This document shows positions 10,668 to 20,291 of a stretch of DNA of 64,000 nt, piece after piece; the stretch's first letter is position 1; the number at the start of each line of letters is the position of its first letter. The translations under genes and the position numbers were made by a program. The notes below the pieces were generated by a model, which saw nothing but the letters and a program-made list of their open reading frames with translations, was not told where the DNA came from and searched no databases. Source of the stretch: Myxosarcina sp. GI1 (lineage in GTDB: Bacteria; Cyanobacteriota; Cyanobacteriia; Cyanobacteriales; Xenococcaceae); contig NZ_JRFE01000010.1 in the NCBI RefSeq assembly GCF_000756305.1, positions 100,256 to 164,255 on the forward strand, written 5' to 3'.

Positions 10668-11711
10668 CTAAGTTTTTGTCTCGGCATAGGCTTTGACAAA
10701 GCGATCGTCAAATAATTGACTGGTATCTGGTTTTTGAGCAGTTAAACCAGTTTCTACAAGAAAATCAGCCATTTTATTTGCCGCAAATATTAATGAGGTC
10801 ATATCGTTGCCTGGTTGAAAGGCTTTTAAGTTCTCCTCAATCGAAAAGATCTGAGTACCATCGGCATAGTCTTTGTATTCATCAACGCTAACACCTGCCC
10901 GTTGTGCCATGATTTCATAAGCCTTGCCTGGGTTAGCTTTCATGTAGTCGAGCGTAGCAAACCAAGAATTTACAATTTCTTGCACCTTAGCGGGATTTTC
11001 CTCGATAAATTGGCGTGAGAAAACCAGGTGATCTGAAATTGCACCTGGAAACTCTTTAGAACTAAAAAGTTCCTTACTCCCCTGACGCTTTAATGCCTGA
11101 GTAGTAAAAGGTGCAAACACGGCTACCGCATCTACTTGTTCGCCTACAAACGCTGCTGCTGCTTGACCCGTTTCTAACGGCACGAACTGAATATCCTCAG
11201 GTGATAAGCCTGCTCGTTTTAATCCCTGAAGCAACAGAAAATGGTCTACTGTGCCTTCTTCGGCGGCTACTTTTTTCCCTTTTAGATCTGCAACTGAATT
11301 TATTTCTTTGGCAACAATCACTTTGTCATTGCCTGTAGAGTTATCGTTAACTAAAACAATCACTTGCTCTGCACCACCAGATACAGAATTTACGGTATCT
11401 CCCAAGGTTTGGCTGTTGGCATTAATTTGTCCTGCAGTCAAAGTGCTAATCGATTCTAAATAGCCATCGAACCACTTCAACTCTACAGGAACATTTTTGG
11501 TAGCAAAGATGTTTTGCTCTTGAGTAATTTTCCATGGCAACCAACCAGGCCAGGCACTGTAGCCAATGCTAACTGCACCAGCTATCGGTGAGGTAGCAGT
11601 ATCGGCTTCGTTTTTGGTTTGAATATAGACTGCCGGATTAGTGCAGCTGAGAGTGAGTGTCAGTGTAACGATAAAAACAATACAGTAGGGTAAAAGCGAA
11701 CGCCATTTCAT
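10668..11711 (-). CDS. ABC transporter substrate-binding lipoprotein (guanidine locus)
   Basis: This 347-residue SsuA/NrtA/TauA-like solute-binding protein starts with a lipoprotein signal ending in a lipobox-like TLSC (Cys23). Type-2 periplasmic binding folds follow (SIGYSAWPGWLPW; DLKGKKVAAEEGTVDHFLL). The repertoire and order correspond to Synechocystis sll1080. It is divergent from the hydrolase gene at 12139, with a shared 427-bp control region. Guanidine as ligand is inferred from context. Confidence 0.92.
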   Translation of the reverse strand: MKWRSLLPYCIVFIVTLTLTLSCTNPAVYIQTKNEADTATSPIAGAVSIGYSAWPGWLPWKITQEQNIFATKNVPVELKWFDGYLESISTLTAGQINANSQTLGDTVNSVSGGAEQVIVLVNDNSTGNDKVIVAKEINSVADLKGKKVAAEEGTVDHFLLLQGLKRAGLSPEDIQFVPLETGQAAAAFVGEQVDAVAVFAPFTTQALKRQGSKELFSSKEFPGAISDHLVFSRQFIEENPAKVQEIVNSWFATLDYMKANPGKAYEIMAQRAGVSVDEYKDYADGTQIFSIEENLKAFQPGNDMTSLIFAANKMADFLVETGLTAQKPDTSQLFDDRFVKAYAETKT

Positions 11712-12138
11712 TGTTATTTTCGCTCCCTAAAATTATTGGGATCACATAGATATAGCTAACAAGCAAAGATGCAATCTGCTACGCTAGCTACAAAATCTAA
11801 AAATGTACGGGTAATAAACTCTTACCTTTCTAAAAAGCAACACCAGGAAATGTTTTGGCGATTGTCCGAGCTTGCAAATTGACAATTGTGCTTTAATTAA
11901 ACCTTGACAACAGTAAGCAGAAAAACCAGTTAACGAGCTATTTGTTCGTGGTTGGCAATATTTTAATACTTAAACAAAAGGCGATTTGATGGTTAAATGA
12001 AATGTCAGATTGCTGCGTTATTTTACGACGGAGTAATCTATGTGCGTTGGTTAGAAAGACCACGCTGTAATACGACGAAGCTTCCTCTGACTTCGTTAAT
12101 TCCCCAAAATTTTAGGGCAATTTATACAGGAAATAACC
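11712..12138. promoter_or_regulatory. Shared control region between transporter and guanidine hydrolase
   Basis: This 427-bp divergent intergenic region carries both leaders. On the hydrolase side two hairpins lie close together: 12044-12065 (GCGTTGGTT with GACCACGC, one bulge) and 12075-12096 (ACGAAG/CTTCGT). A TTGACA box is at 11904. I looked for guanidine-I, -II and -III riboswitch cores. I found only a lone GTCCGAG heptamer (about 11868) and ACGR tetramers without proper closing stems, so no riboswitch is called. An NtcA-like GTA...TAC near 11810 has nine rather than eight spacer bases. Confidence 0.45.
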
Positions 12139-13323
12139 ATGAGTCAATCTCCAAGGCGATCGCCAGATAATAATGATAATTCTAGTGAGGCACAACGAGC
12201 TTTAGAACGAGAACGAGAGCTTCCTCTCACAGGATGGCAACAAGAAGTAGATCTCGGTTTAGATCGCGGTTTAGAAGCAGCAGAAAGCATCCGCGATCGC
12301 ACTATTTCTACTTTTTCTCGCGGAGAGCTACCCCACTACGCAGGTATTAATACTTTTTTGAAAGCTCCCTATCTCGAAGATGTTAAGGAAGTAGGTAATT
12401 ATGACGTAGCGATTATAGGCGTTCCTCACGACTCTGGCACTACCTATCGTCCTGGTACCCGTTTTGGTCCCCAGGGCATTCGCAAAATTTCGGCTTTATA
12501 CACGCCCTACAACTTTGAATTTGGCGTAGATTTGCGCGAACAAATTACCCTTTGCGATGTGGGAGATATCTTTACTATTCCTGGCAATAACGAAAAGTCC
12601 TTCGATCAAATTTCTAAAGGAATTGCCCACGTTTTTAGTTCGGGTGCTTTTCCCATCATTTTAGGTGGCGATCATTCCATTGGTTTTCCTACCGTTAGAG
12701 GAATTTGCCGTCACTTAGGAGATAAAAAAGTCGGCATTATTCACTTCGATCGCCACGCCGACACTCAAGAAACCGACTTAGACGAAAGGATGCACACTTG
12801 TCCTTGGTTTCACGCCACTAATATGGCTAACGCTCAGGCTAAAAATTTAGTACAAATGGGCATTGGTGGCTGGCAGGTTCCCCGTCCTGGAGTCAAGGTC
12901 TGTCGCGAACGCGCCACTAACATTTTGACCGTAACCGATATTACCGAAATGGGACTAGATGCTGCCGCAGATTTTGCCATAGAAAAAGCCACCGACGGCA
13001 CTGATTGCGTTTGGATCAGTTTTGATATCGACTGCATTGATGCGGGATTTGTTCCAGGTACTGGCTGGCCCGAACCAGGTGGTTTATTACCCCGTGAAGT
13101 TTTGTATTTACTTAAAAAAATCGTGCAAAACACTACCGTTTGCGGCATAGAGGTTGTAGAAGTTTCCCCCCCTTATGACGTTAGCGATATGACGGCTTTG
13201 ATGGCAACTCGCGTAATTTGCGACACGATGGCGCATTTGGTGTTGTCGGGTCAATTACCACGACAAGAAAAACCAGCTTACATCCACGAAGAAGCCCAAG
13301 TTGTAGACGAACCTTGGAATTAA
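12139..13323 (+). CDS. gdmH: Nickel-dependent guanidine hydrolase
   Basis: This 394-residue arginase-superfamily enzyme is expected to hydrolyse guanidine to urea and ammonium. The metal-ligand motifs are complete: GGDHS (His179), HFDRHADT (Asp204, His206, Asp208) and SFDIDCID (Asp296, Asp298). The SFDIDCIDAGFVPGTGWPEP segment and the long N-terminal extension distinguish this clade (Synechocystis Sll1077) from agmatinase. HypA/HypB-like genes and a dedicated ABC transporter alongside are the known hallmark of GdmH. Older databases label it agmatinase. A urease to use the urea is not in this window. Confidence 0.93.
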   Translation: MSQSPRRSPDNNDNSSEAQRALERERELPLTGWQQEVDLGLDRGLEAAESIRDRTISTFSRGELPHYAGINTFLKAPYLEDVKEVGNYDVAIIGVPHDSGTTYRPGTRFGPQGIRKISALYTPYNFEFGVDLREQITLCDVGDIFTIPGNNEKSFDQISKGIAHVFSSGAFPIILGGDHSIGFPTVRGICRHLGDKKVGIIHFDRHADTQETDLDERMHTCPWFHATNMANAQAKNLVQMGIGGWQVPRPGVKVCRERATNILTVTDITEMGLDAAADFAIEKATDGTDCVWISFDIDCIDAGFVPGTGWPEPGGLLPREVLYLLKKIVQNTTVCGIEVVEVSPPYDVSDMTALMATRVICDTMAHLVLSGQLPRQEKPAYIHEEAQVVDEPWN

Positions 13324-13547
13324 CTATTACTTAAAATGGTGTTGCATCATTATGGAATGGTAAAGCGGAAGTAGCGAGTAGCAAATTTTATTCTTACTTA
13401 CTTGCCTGGTAAATATTACTAGTAAGTAGATGAACAATTCTACTATTTTCTCAAAATCATTCCGTAACTATGTAACGCCCTTAAAATAAACGAGATAGCA
13501 TTGCCGTTTGGCGATGTGTACCAAATAAATCTTCATCAAGGATTGAG

Positions 13548-14156
13548 ATGTACAAACTTTACGACTTTCTGCCTTCAGGTAATGGTTACAAAGTTCGTTT
13601 ATTGTTGACTCAATTGCAAATTTCTTTTGAAAGAGTCGAGCTAAATATTTTAGAGGGAATTACTCACAGTCCTGAATTTTTAGCCAAAAACCCTAATGGT
13701 AAAATCCCTTTATTAGAAATCGAACCAAATAAATTCATTTCTGAATCTAATGCGATTTTGTACTATCTCAGTCAAGGAACAGAATATTTCCCTCAAGATA
13801 AATACCAGCAAGCAAAAGTGATGCAGTGGCTATTTTTTGAACAATACAGTCACGAACCTAATATTGCTACGCCTCGTTTTTGGATTACCGAACTCAAACA
13901 AGCCGATAAGTATTCGAAACAGATCGAACAAAAGCGAAAACTAGGTTATGCCGCTTTAAATGTTATGGAACAGCATCTTAAAAACCATAATTTTTTCGTA
14001 GCAGATAAATATACCATTGCCGATATTGCTCTTTATGCCTATACCCATGTTGCCGAAGAAGGAGGCTTCGATCTAACTAAGTTTACCGCTATTAATGCTT
14101 GGTTAAAAAGAATTGAATCTCAACCCAGACATATTAAAATTACCGATTCATTTTGA
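13548..14156 (+). CDS. Glutathione S-transferase family protein
   Basis: This 202-residue protein has an N-terminal thioredoxin-like domain (MYKLYDFLPSGNGYKVRLLL; NPNGKIPLLE; SESNAILYYL) and an alpha-helical C-terminal domain (about 85-202), the layout of soluble GSTs. The cis-Pro (KIPLLE) and ESNAI glutathione-contact motifs are present. It lies between gdmH and the nickel-chaperone genes, all in the same direction, although these are adjacent in Synechocystis. Whether it serves guanidine metabolism is unknown. Its AT-rich codons match the neighbourhood. Confidence 0.88.
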   Translation: MYKLYDFLPSGNGYKVRLLLTQLQISFERVELNILEGITHSPEFLAKNPNGKIPLLEIEPNKFISESNAILYYLSQGTEYFPQDKYQQAKVMQWLFFEQYSHEPNIATPRFWITELKQADKYSKQIEQKRKLGYAALNVMEQHLKNHNFFVADKYTIADIALYAYTHVAEEGGFDLTKFTAINAWLKRIESQPRHIKITDSF

Positions 14157-14216
14157 TTGTCAAAGATGATTGAAATTTTTTCTGATAAATGTTTAATGCT
14201 AAATGCTAAATGAAAA

Positions 14217-14588
14217 ATGCACGAAACCGATATGACCAAAGCTTTAATCGTAACGATTAGGAATTGGTATTACTCACAACCAGAACAACCCAAGATCGAA
14301 AAAATTCATCTAGTAGTCGGTCAGTTTACCTGTGTCGAACCAGTAAGCTTACAATTTGCCTTTGAAGTTCAAACCCGCAACACTTTTTTAGAAGGAGTAG
14401 AACTAGTAATTAGAGATATTCCTTTAATTGCTTTTTGCCATCGTTGCCAACAGGAATACAAGCCAGAAATCGGATTGCAATATAGCTGTCCCGACTGTAA
14501 CTCGCCAATGGAAGATATCAAATCGGGTCGAGAACTCAAAATCGATCGCATCGAATATTCTTCTCGTACAGCCCCTACCCATAACTGA
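14217..14588 (+). CDS. ghaA: HypA-like nickel chaperone for guanidine hydrolase
   Basis: This 123-residue HypA paralogue retains the N-terminal Met-His-Glu nickel site and a zinc site of two Cys pairs (Cys74/Cys77 and Cys91/Cys94). Together with the HypB-like neighbour it should deliver nickel to GdmH, as shown for the Synechocystis accessory proteins GhaA/GhaB. No hydrogenase genes are nearby, which argues against a hydrogenase role. The C-terminal tail TAPTHN resembles the tail a palindromic repeat gives to the permease at 58988. Confidence 0.9.
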   Translation: MHETDMTKALIVTIRNWYYSQPEQPKIEKIHLVVGQFTCVEPVSLQFAFEVQTRNTFLEGVELVIRDIPLIAFCHRCQQEYKPEIGLQYSCPDCNSPMEDIKSGRELKIDRIEYSSRTAPTHN

Positions 14589-14593
14589 TAACT

Positions 14594-14621
14594 GTAAGGG
14601 CGATTCGCGAATCGCCCTTAC
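14594..14621. repeat. 28-bp palindromic repeat, copy 2
   Basis: This is a perfect palindrome: GTAAGGGCGATTCG followed by its exact reverse complement. It sits five bases after the ghaA stop and before ghaB. It is flanked by degenerate ATAACTGATAACTG-type sequence of the sort common in cyanobacterial spacers. Confidence 0.9.
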
Positions 14622-14663
14622 CAATCATTGATAATTGATGACTGTTTACTGATAACTGAAACA

Positions 14664-15374
14664 ATGCACCAAACATTTGACGCAGCTTTAGAACTCAATT
14701 TACTCCATGCCAATCAAGAAGGCGCAGACCACAATCGCCAGCATTTCGATCGCTGGGGAATTACCTGTCTCAATATTATGAGTAGTCCTGGGGCAGGTAA
14801 AACTGTTCTGCTCGAACAAACTCTAAAAGCTTTAAAAGCTAAATTCAAAATGGCAGTGATTGAGGGAGATATGACTACAGAACTCGATGCCGATCGCCTG
14901 CGTCAATACGATGTGCCTGTAATCCCAATTAATACAGGGCGTTCTTGCCATTTAGATTCCAAGATGGTTGCAGGAGGTATTCATACTTTAGAACATCAGT
15001 ATAATCCTACAGATCTGGACTTAGTTTTAGTAGAAAACGTAGGCAATTTGGTCTGTCCTGCCGAATTTGAGGTAGGAGAACACGCTAAAGTAGCTTTACT
15101 TAGCCTCACCGAAGGAGAAGACAAACCCTTGAAATATCCCGTGATGTTTCAAGAAGCAGATTGCTTATTGGTTACTAAAACCGATCTGGCACCCTATTTA
15201 GATATAGACTTAGATCGCCTCAGCGACAACGTACGGCAAATGAATCCCCATGTCAGCATTATTCTTTTATCTGCTAAGACTGGGGAAGGATTGCCTGTAT
15301 GGTTTGACTGGGTTGGCAATTGTATCGAGCAAAATCGCCTCAACCGAGACAAAATTATCGCGATTGAAAGATAA
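14664..15374 (+). CDS. ghaB: HypB-like GTPase, nickel chaperone for guanidine hydrolase
   Basis: This 236-residue SIMIBI GTPase starts at ATG 14664 ([10 protein letters not shown]). An in-frame ATG 12 codons upstream lies in repeat-derived sequence and is less likely. It has a P-loop SSPGAGKT (40-47), the HypB-type [10 protein letters not shown] metal site, [13 protein letters not shown] and the guanine-specificity TKTDL motif. It works with the HypA-like protein encoded just upstream to metallate GdmH. It lacks the His-rich N-terminus seen in some hydrogenase HypB proteins. Confidence 0.9.
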   Translation: MHQTFDAALELNLLHANQEGADHNRQHFDRWGITCLNIMSSPGAGKTVLLEQTLKALKAKFKMAVIEGDMTTELDADRLRQYDVPVIPINTGRSCHLDSKMVAGGIHTLEHQYNPTDLDLVLVENVGNLVCPAEFEVGEHAKVALLSLTEGEDKPLKYPVMFQEADCLLVTKTDLAPYLDIDLDRLSDNVRQMNPHVSIILLSAKTGEGLPVWFDWVGNCIEQNRLNRDKIIAIER

Positions 15375-15468
15375 TCTATTCTGCCACTGCTCAAATATAA
15401 ATTGGTAGATATACTATCTACAGCAATTGTTTCTTCGAGCATCGGCAAAATCTTAGTGTAGCGAACCA

Positions 15469-16341
15469 ATGAACGTTAAAAAAATTTTTCAGCTATTAAA
15501 GGGAACATTCCAGGAATGGCAGCAAGATAACGCCCCGCGTTTGGCAGCAGCTTTAGCGTATTATACTGTATTTTCGATTTCACCTTTATTAGTAATTGTT
15601 ATAGCGATCGCTGGCAGGTTTTTTGGAGAAGATGCTGCTAAAGAAGAACTTGTCAATCAGATTAGTGCCTTTGTCAGCGAAGATGCCATTCAACCAATTA
15701 TTCTCGCCCTGGATAATATTACCGAACCCCAAATAAGAGGAATGGCTTCTTTAATAAGTATTGGCGTATTGTTAATTGGTGCTTCGGGAATTTTCGTGCA
15801 GCTGCAAGATGCCCTCAACACTGTCTGGAGTGTAAAACCCAAGCCAGGACAAGGAATCGGGCTATTTATTCGCAAACGGTTGTTTTGTTTCTTTATGGTA
15901 CTGGCGATCGGAGTTTTATTGATGCTGTCTTTAATAATTAGTACGGTTGTTTCTACCATGAGCAATTACAGAACTGATTTTTTACCAGGATCGGCAGTGC
16001 TTTGGGAAAATTTAGACTTTATCGTGTCATTGGGTTTGTTGACTTTTTTATTTGGCTTGATGTTCAAATACGTTCCCGATGCCAAAATTGTTTGGAAAGA
16101 TGTTTTTGTCGGAGCTTTAATTACAGCCTTATTATTTATCTTTGGTAAATTTTTATTAGGACTGTATTTTTCTACTGGTAGTCTTGGTTCGGCTTATGGT
16201 GCGGCAGGTTCTCTGGCTGTCTTTTTAGCCTGGGTTTATTACTCGGCACTAATTATTTTAATTGGAGCAGAATTTACTCAGGTCTATGCCAGAATGTATG
16301 GCTCGGATATCAGACCGGGCAAACGTTCTCAAAAAGTTTAA
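15469..16341 (+). CDS. YihY/BrkB family inner-membrane protein
   Basis: This 290-residue protein has about six transmembrane segments and the family landmarks: APRLAAALAYYTVFSISPLL at the N-terminus, QLQDALNTVWSV in the middle and GSAYGAAGSLAVFLAWVYYS near the C-terminus. The family was once called ribonuclease BN, which is wrong; it is an integral membrane protein of uncertain role. It is 94 bp after ghaB, and functional linkage is not evident. Confidence 0.92.
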   Translation: MNVKKIFQLLKGTFQEWQQDNAPRLAAALAYYTVFSISPLLVIVIAIAGRFFGEDAAKEELVNQISAFVSEDAIQPIILALDNITEPQIRGMASLISIGVLLIGASGIFVQLQDALNTVWSVKPKPGQGIGLFIRKRLFCFFMVLAIGVLLMLSLIISTVVSTMSNYRTDFLPGSAVLWENLDFIVSLGLLTFLFGLMFKYVPDAKIVWKDVFVGALITALLFIFGKFLLGLYFSTGSLGSAYGAAGSLAVFLAWVYYSALIILIGAEFTQVYARMYGSDIRPGKRSQKV

Positions 16342-16475
16342 AGTTTAAGCTACTGTTATCTATATGGCAAATAAAAATATGTAATGATAGCGAAAAAGCA
16401 TGAAAAAAGAGTAAAAGATTTGATATTTTTATTTTTTGTTTACAAATAAGCCGTATCGTCTGTTACAATTCTTAG

Positions 16476-16585
16476 TAAGGTAATCGAGAGTTGTAGTGCC
16501 AGGGAACGCGCAACTAAGATTTTCCACAAATAAACAACAACATTATTTAGCTTAATATCGGTAACGCACTACCGATATTTTTTTT
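16476..16585 (+). ncRNA. yfr2: Probable Yfr2-family small RNA
   Basis: A TACAAT -10 box at 16464-16469 (weak TTTACA at 16439) precedes a stretch with a hairpin whose stem is AGTTG/CAACT and whose loop holds GGGAACGCG. The unpaired CCACAAAT follows, then a perfect 10-bp terminator stem at 16554-16579 with six T's. The GGGAACGCGCAACT core in the first loop is the hallmark I associate with the cyanobacterial Yfr2 RNAs. The start is approximate. Confidence 0.65.
16554..16585 (+). terminator. Rho-independent terminator of the small RNA
   Basis: AATATCGGTA pairs perfectly with TACCGATATT around a 6-nt loop (ACGCAC), followed by TTTTTT. It ends 87 bp before corA, so it belongs to the small RNA rather than to a gene. 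Confidence 0.88.
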
Positions 16586-16672
16586 AGCTGAAATTGGTGT
16601 GGGCAAAATTTAAAACCGTACGGCTAGAATAATTAGGATAAATACTCCCACCGCCAGGAAAATTTTTTCTAG

Positions 16673-17833
16673 ATGAGCTACGAAAACGATTTAAATACCA
16701 ATGTGCGATCGCTCTCCGATGAAGATATAGATATAGAAGAGTTGTTTGACTACGCTTACGAAAAGCCTGGTAGTATGCCAGGTACGCTTAATATCAAGCC
16801 AGATGCCAAACATCCGCAAATTGTTTTAATCGACTATAATCGCGATCGCGCTCATCGTCAAGAAAATTTGACTCCCGAGGCCTGTGCCAAACATTTGACC
16901 ACAGCTTCTGTATCCTGGGTCGATGTCGGTGGTTTGGGTAGTGAAGATGTTCTACAAAGACTGGGTGCGGTATTTAACTTACACCCTCTGGTATTAGAAG
17001 ATATTGTCAACGTTCCCCAACGCCCAAAGGTAGAAGAATATCCCGAACAACTGGTAATTATCGCTCAAATGGTGCTTCCCAAACCCAAAAAAACCAGTTT
17101 TTGGCTGGAACAGGTTAGTTTAATTGTCGGCAAAAATTATCTACTCACCGTACAGGAAGAACCAAATCGAGACTGTTTTCAGGGAGTACGTCAGCGCATC
17201 AGATTTAAAAAAGGCAATATTAGAAATGAAGGAAGCGGATATTTAGCCTATGCCCTATGGGATGCAATTATTGATGGTTTTTTCCCCGTTTTAGAAGTAT
17301 ATGGCGAAAAAATCGAAGATTTAGAAGATGAGGTTATTTTTAATCCTAGCAATCGCAACTTGTCGGAAATCTATAAGATCAAACGGGAACTACTGGCTTT
17401 ACGCCGCGCTATCTGGCCTCAAAGAAGTGCCTTAAATACCTTAATTCGAGATGGTAGCGAACTGCTCGACCCAGAAATATTAGTCTATCTTAGAGACTGT
17501 TACGATCGCAGCGTCCAAATTATCGATATCATTGAAACCTATCGCGAACTGGCATCGAGTTTGACCGATATCTATCTCTCGTCCATTAGCAATAAAATGA
17601 ATGAAATCATGAAGTTGCTGACGGTAATTTCCAGTATTTTTATACCCCTAACATTTATTGCTGGTATCTACGGCATGAATTTTAACACTCAGGTTTCTCC
17701 CTGGAATATGCCAGAATTAGACTGGTATTGGGGCTATCCGCTTTGTTGGTTGTTGATGGTAGCGATCTCTGTAGGATTAATTTATTTCTTTTGGCAGCGT
17801 GGTTGGTTCAAAGACTTTTCCAATCCCCAGTAG
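16673..17833 (+). CDS. corA: CorA-type magnesium/cobalt transporter
   Basis: This 386-residue protein has a large cytoplasmic N-terminal domain, a long helical stalk and two C-terminal transmembrane helices. The GMN signature (YGMNF, about 334-338) ends the first helix, as required for Mg2+ selectivity. The second helix lies at about 355-375, followed by a short tail. It is monocistronic. The downstream fabG is convergent, with only 25 bp between stops. Confidence 0.94.
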   Translation: MSYENDLNTNVRSLSDEDIDIEELFDYAYEKPGSMPGTLNIKPDAKHPQIVLIDYNRDRAHRQENLTPEACAKHLTTASVSWVDVGGLGSEDVLQRLGAVFNLHPLVLEDIVNVPQRPKVEEYPEQLVIIAQMVLPKPKKTSFWLEQVSLIVGKNYLLTVQEEPNRDCFQGVRQRIRFKKGNIRNEGSGYLAYALWDAIIDGFFPVLEVYGEKIEDLEDEVIFNPSNRNLSEIYKIKRELLALRRAIWPQRSALNTLIRDGSELLDPEILVYLRDCYDRSVQIIDIIETYRELASSLTDIYLSSISNKMNEIMKLLTVISSIFIPLTFIAGIYGMNFNTQVSPWNMPELDWYWGYPLCWLLMVAISVGLIYFFWQRGWFKDFSNPQ

Positions 17834-17858
17834 AAGCAAGATGCTACCTTGCGTTTTT

Positions 17859-18644
<786 letters not shown>

Positions 18645-18749
18645 TTATCTTTGGTCGATCGCACTGCAACTTAGCTATCATATAGTTCGATCGGTACCTA
18701 AGACTAGGTTGAGCATCAGTCATTTACAAATTAGTAACTACAAATCACT

Positions 18750-19067
18750 ATGGCAGTTAAAAAGCAATTCTCTAGTTTCCAAGAGCTGTTAGATAATTCA
18801 CCCAAACCAGTATTGGTAGACTTTTATGCTACTTGGTGCGGTCCCTGTCAGATGATGAGTCCGATTTTAGAACAGGTAGGAACGCAATTACGCGATCGCC
18901 TGCAAGTAGTTAAGATTGATACGGACAAATATCCGAAACTGGCTTCACAGTATCGCATTGAAGCCTTGCCTACTTTGGTTTTGTTTAAAAACGGTCAACC
19001 AGTAGAGCGTATTGAAGGCGTATTGCAAGCACCTCAGTTGGTGCAGCGTTTGAGTTCTTTGATATAA
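18750..19067 (+). CDS. Thioredoxin (probably y-type)
   Basis: This 105-residue thioredoxin has the WCGPC active site (Cys30, Cys33) and the cis-Pro loop EALPTLVLF. The start MAVKKQFSSFQELL and the CGPCQMM context resemble the Synechocystis slr0233 product, grouped with plant y-type thioredoxins linked to oxidative-stress reduction. The family is certain; the subtype is moderately supported. Confidence 0.93.
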   Translation: MAVKKQFSSFQELLDNSPKPVLVDFYATWCGPCQMMSPILEQVGTQLRDRLQVVKIDTDKYPKLASQYRIEALPTLVLFKNGQPVERIEGVLQAPQLVQRLSSLI

Positions 19068-19171
19068 CAATAAGTTGTATTTAAGTCTTTCTGTAGCACG
19101 AACTTTTAATGTTTCTTATTGTTTAATTTGCGACCGTTCTATATATAAAAAGGTGAAGATTGGATGTTTGA

Positions 19172-19471
19172 ATGAAACAATTTTTTCGTCGCTACAAATT
19201 ATCATTATTAATAATTATTTTTAGCCTGACACTAGGACTTGCTCCAGTATTATCTGTATTGATAGCTAGTATTATCGCTAATGCCAATGACTGCATACTT
19301 CACGAAGGAAACGTCAATCCCTGTAAAATAGGTTCGGTCGATCTAGGTGGTCTTCTTTATAGTATGGCAGTATCTGGCTGGTTTATGTTGGTTTCAATTC
19401 CTTTTGGGCTAATAGGATTGGTATTTGGATTAATCTCGTTAATCGTTCAAATTTGGAATATTAGGCATTAA
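19172..19471 (+). CDS. Small two-span membrane protein of unknown function
   Basis: This 99-residue protein has two strongly hydrophobic segments (about 9-32 and 64-93) separated by a short loop with two cysteines (CILHEGNVNPC). A purine-rich AAAAAGGTGAAG lies about 11 bp before the start, which supports translation. The Cys pair would be extracytoplasmic and may form a disulphide. I do not recognise the family. Confidence 0.65.
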   Translation: MKQFFRRYKLSLLIIIFSLTLGLAPVLSVLIASIIANANDCILHEGNVNPCKIGSVDLGGLLYSMAVSGWFMLVSIPFGLIGLVFGLISLIVQIWNIRH

Positions 19472-19547
19472 TCAAAATAGTAAGATATTACACTACATTA
19501 ATAAGATTGAATTTGAAAATATTTTCAGTAAAAAACAATATGTCGAG

Positions 19548-19940
19548 CTAAATTTTGTTTGTAAGCCTGTAAATCCTGTTTAATATTAACCAACCCAACA
19601 AACAGCCGATCGCATAATAAAGAAAATCCCACCAAACAAAACTAGAGCCTAATAATAACTTCCAGGTAATTGTCTTGCGTAGGGCAACAGGTACGTGGTG
19701 AAAGAATAACTGCGATACTTCAATGATGCTAGTAACGATAAAGACCCAAATAGGAATTATCACAGTAGCTCGTTTACTAGAAAAAAACCAGAAAAATACC
19801 AAACACCAGAGGACTTCGTATAAAATATCCCCTGAATAATCACGAACCCAGGTTTGACCGATTCCCGTATAAACTTTAGAGAATAAACCTAAAGGAACGA
19901 TAATTAAGATTGAAATAAAAATAGCAAGATTGCGATTCAC
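19548..19940 (-). CDS. DUF2809 family membrane protein
   Basis: This 130-residue protein has about four transmembrane helices and the family pattern (WVRDYSGDILYEVLWCLVFF, EVSQLF, SSFVWWDFLYYAIGCLLG). Function is unknown. It stands alone, with both flanks AT-rich. Confidence 0.85.
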   Translation of the reverse strand: MNRNLAIFISILIIVPLGLFSKVYTGIGQTWVRDYSGDILYEVLWCLVFFWFFSSKRATVIIPIWVFIVTSIIEVSQLFFHHVPVALRKTITWKLLLGSSFVWWDFLYYAIGCLLGWLILNRIYRLTNKI

Positions 19941-20291
19941 CAGATAAAAATTAGCTAGACAATTATAAACTTATAACCAGGAAGTTATCTTCAACATGTG
20001 CGTTTTAGTAAATTTGCGATCGCCATTTTTCCAAGAATAATAGCATCTTACTTTACTGTCTGACATGAGAAATCCAATAATAGCCAATAGCTCGATGGAT
20101 GTCTCCAGCTAATTTTATTCTCATCAAACTTATTTATAATTAACTCAGACAAAGCGCGATCGCGCCTATAATACTCAAGTTAATTTGCAAAAAATGCTTG
20201 ATAAACATAAACGTAAAAACAGTTTAAAATCCTTTTACCTTACATAATTTATAAGTGGCATATCTAAACAGGATTTAGTATAAATATCGAC
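19941..20291. other. Gene-free spacer
   Basis: This 351-bp AT-rich region carries several GCGATCGC or GATCGC motifs (for example near 20017 and 20157). It should hold the divergent promoters for the DUF2809 and CDF genes. No ORF or strong structure was recognised. Confidence 0.45.

Noticed and set aside
11712..12138. Guanidine-I/II/III riboswitch
   Set aside because: Only a GTCCGAG heptamer and isolated ACGR tetramers were found; the required conserved blocks and closing stems are missing.
14628..14663. Upstream start for ghaB
   Set aside because: The extra 12 codons lie in degenerate TGATAACTG-type spacer sequence, not family sequence.
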